From Peptostreptococcaceae bacterium (GTDB lineage: Bacteria; Bacillota; Clostridia; Peptostreptococcales; Peptostreptococcaceae), in contig JAFOOW010000064.1 in assembly GCA_017425305.1 (NCBI GenBank), positions 1 to 6,327 of the forward strand: 6,327 bases of DNA, read 5' to 3'. Below are positions 5,654-6,327 of the stretch, one piece after another. The position numbers and the translations under genes are program-made. The number at the start of each line of letters is the position of its first letter. Within the stretch, counting starts at the first letter, position 1. A model generated the notes under the pieces. That model was not told where the DNA came from and did no database searches. It saw nothing but the letters and a program-made list of their open reading frames with translations.

Positions 5654-5680
5654 TTGAAATCTAGCTAGGGCTAGTATAAA
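5654..5680 (+). promoter_or_regulatory. cggR-gap intergenic element: short hairpin and promoter-like motifs
   Basis: CTAGC-TAGG-GCTAG (5661-5674) is a 5-bp stem with a 4-base loop, 10 bases after the cggR stop. There is no U-run, so it is not a terminator. TTGAAA at 5654-5659 and TATAAA at 5675-5680 look like promoter boxes, but the 15-base spacer is short. In Bacillus the cggR-gapA message is cleaved near the end of cggR, and a hairpin protects the gapA part. This hairpin could play that role, or it could be a weak gap-proximal promoter region. Neither is proven. Confidence 0.35.
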
Positions 5681-5714
5681 TATATACACACATTTATTTT
5701 AGGGAGGAAAAAAT

Positions 5715-6327
5715 ATGGTTAAAGTAGCGATAAATGGATTTGGTAGAATAGGTAGATTAGCTTTAAGAAAGTTAATGGAACAAACTGATAAATTTGAAGT
5801 AGTAGCAATAAATGACTTAACAGATGCTAAGACATTAGCTCACTTATTCAAATACGATTCAGCTCAAGGAAGATTTAATGGGGAAATAGAAGTTAAAGAA
5901 GGAGCTTTCGTAGTTAATGGACACGAAATAAAAGTTACTGCTGAAAGAAATCCAGCAGATTTACCATGGAAAGAATTAAATGTAGATATAGTATTAGAAT
6001 GTACTGGATTCTTCACTTCTCAAGAAAAGGCAGGACTTCACTTAGAAGCAGGAGCTAAGAAAGTAGTTATATCTGCACCTGCAACAGGAGATTTAAAAAC
6101 TATAGTATACAATGTTAACCATGATATATTAGATGGAAGCGAAACAGTTATATCAGGGGCTTCTTGTACAACTAACTGTTTAGCACCAATGGCTAAAACA
6201 TTAAATGATGTATTTGGATTACAAAAAGGATTCATGACTACAATACACGCTTATACTAATGACCAAAATACTTTAGATGGTCCTCATGCTAAAGGTGACT
6301 TAAGAAGAGCTAGAGCAGCTGCTTCTA
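5715..6327 (+). CDS. gap: Glyceraldehyde-3-phosphate dehydrogenase, type I (3' truncated)
   Basis: The first 204 codons of a protein of about 335 residues; the frame is open at the right edge. It oxidises and phosphorylates glyceraldehyde-3-phosphate to 1,3-bisphosphoglycerate in glycolysis. The NAD-binding NGFGRIGR (7-14) opens the Rossmann fold. INDLTD (32-37) ends its second strand, with Asp34 and Leu35 typical of NAD-preferring glycolytic (GapA-type) enzymes. The catalytic Cys151 is in SCTTNC and its partner His178 is in TIHAY. AGGGAGG (5701-5707) with a 7-base spacer makes the start certain. Position behind cggR shows that it belongs to the CggR-controlled operon. Some clostridial genomes label this gene gapB, but the cofactor loop and context suggest the catabolic role. 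Confidence 0.97.
   Translation, partial: MVKVAINGFGRIGRLALRKLMEQTDKFEVVAINDLTDAKTLAHLFKYDSAQGRFNGEIEVKEGAFVVNGHEIKVTAERNPADLPWKELNVDIVLECTGFFTSQEKAGLHLEAGAKKVVISAPATGDLKTIVYNVNHDILDGSETVISGASCTTNCLAPMAKTLNDVFGLQKGFMTTIHAYTNDQNTLDGPHAKGDLRRARAAAS

Noticed and set aside
6038..6235. Minus-strand open frame inside gap
   Set aside because: It is opposite the catalytic cysteine region of gap and has no independent support.
1..6327. A novel defence, mobile or biosynthetic system
   Set aside because: All genes belong to widespread housekeeping or sporulation families in a familiar Firmicute order, with uniform composition and no integrase, transposase or repeat array.

Overview
The window is about 70% A+T or more, with strongly A/T-ending codons, purine-rich Shine-Dalgarno sites and a spore-protein gene. 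This points to a spore-forming, low-GC Firmicute. The order hslO, rpoN (sigL), cggR, gap recalls Clostridioides difficile and its Peptostreptococcaceae relatives, but the species cannot be fixed from the sequence. All genes are on the + strand; the first and last are cut by the window edges. I see no mobile element, CRISPR array, tRNA, rRNA or other sign of recent transfer. This looks like ordinary chromosomal core sequence.

Left part (1-1320): the 3' end of an M20-family amidohydrolase resembling N-acetyldiaminopimelate deacetylase. It is followed by a 65-nt imperfect hairpin that overlaps the ribosome-binding site of a small lysine-rich protein. That protein carries the alpha/beta-type small acid-soluble spore protein (SASP) signature, including a germination-protease site. 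A sporulation-sigma-like promoter sits inside the hairpin. Transcripts read through from upstream could therefore hide the SASP ribosome-binding site, while transcripts started inside the hairpin would expose it.

Middle (1307-3008): a class I SAM-dependent methyltransferase whose start overlaps the end of the SASP gene, then the redox-regulated chaperone Hsp33 (hslO), closed by a perfectly palindromic 32-nt terminator.

Right part (3009-6327): rpoN (sigma-54/SigL) with its own sigma-A-like promoter and a tiny upstream ORF. Next comes the glycolytic control module: a strong promoter, a CggR-type operator downstream of the predicted transcription start, cggR, and the 5' two-thirds of gap (glyceraldehyde-3-phosphate dehydrogenase). 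By homology, CggR represses its own promoter when fructose-1,6-bisphosphate is low. This controls cggR-gap and probably the lower glycolytic genes beyond the window. No clear terminator separates rpoN from cggR.

I found no convincing evidence of an undescribed system. The most interesting points are regulatory: the hairpin/promoter/RBS arrangement ahead of the SASP gene, the variant CggR operator, the rpoN leader ORF and the cggR-gap junction.
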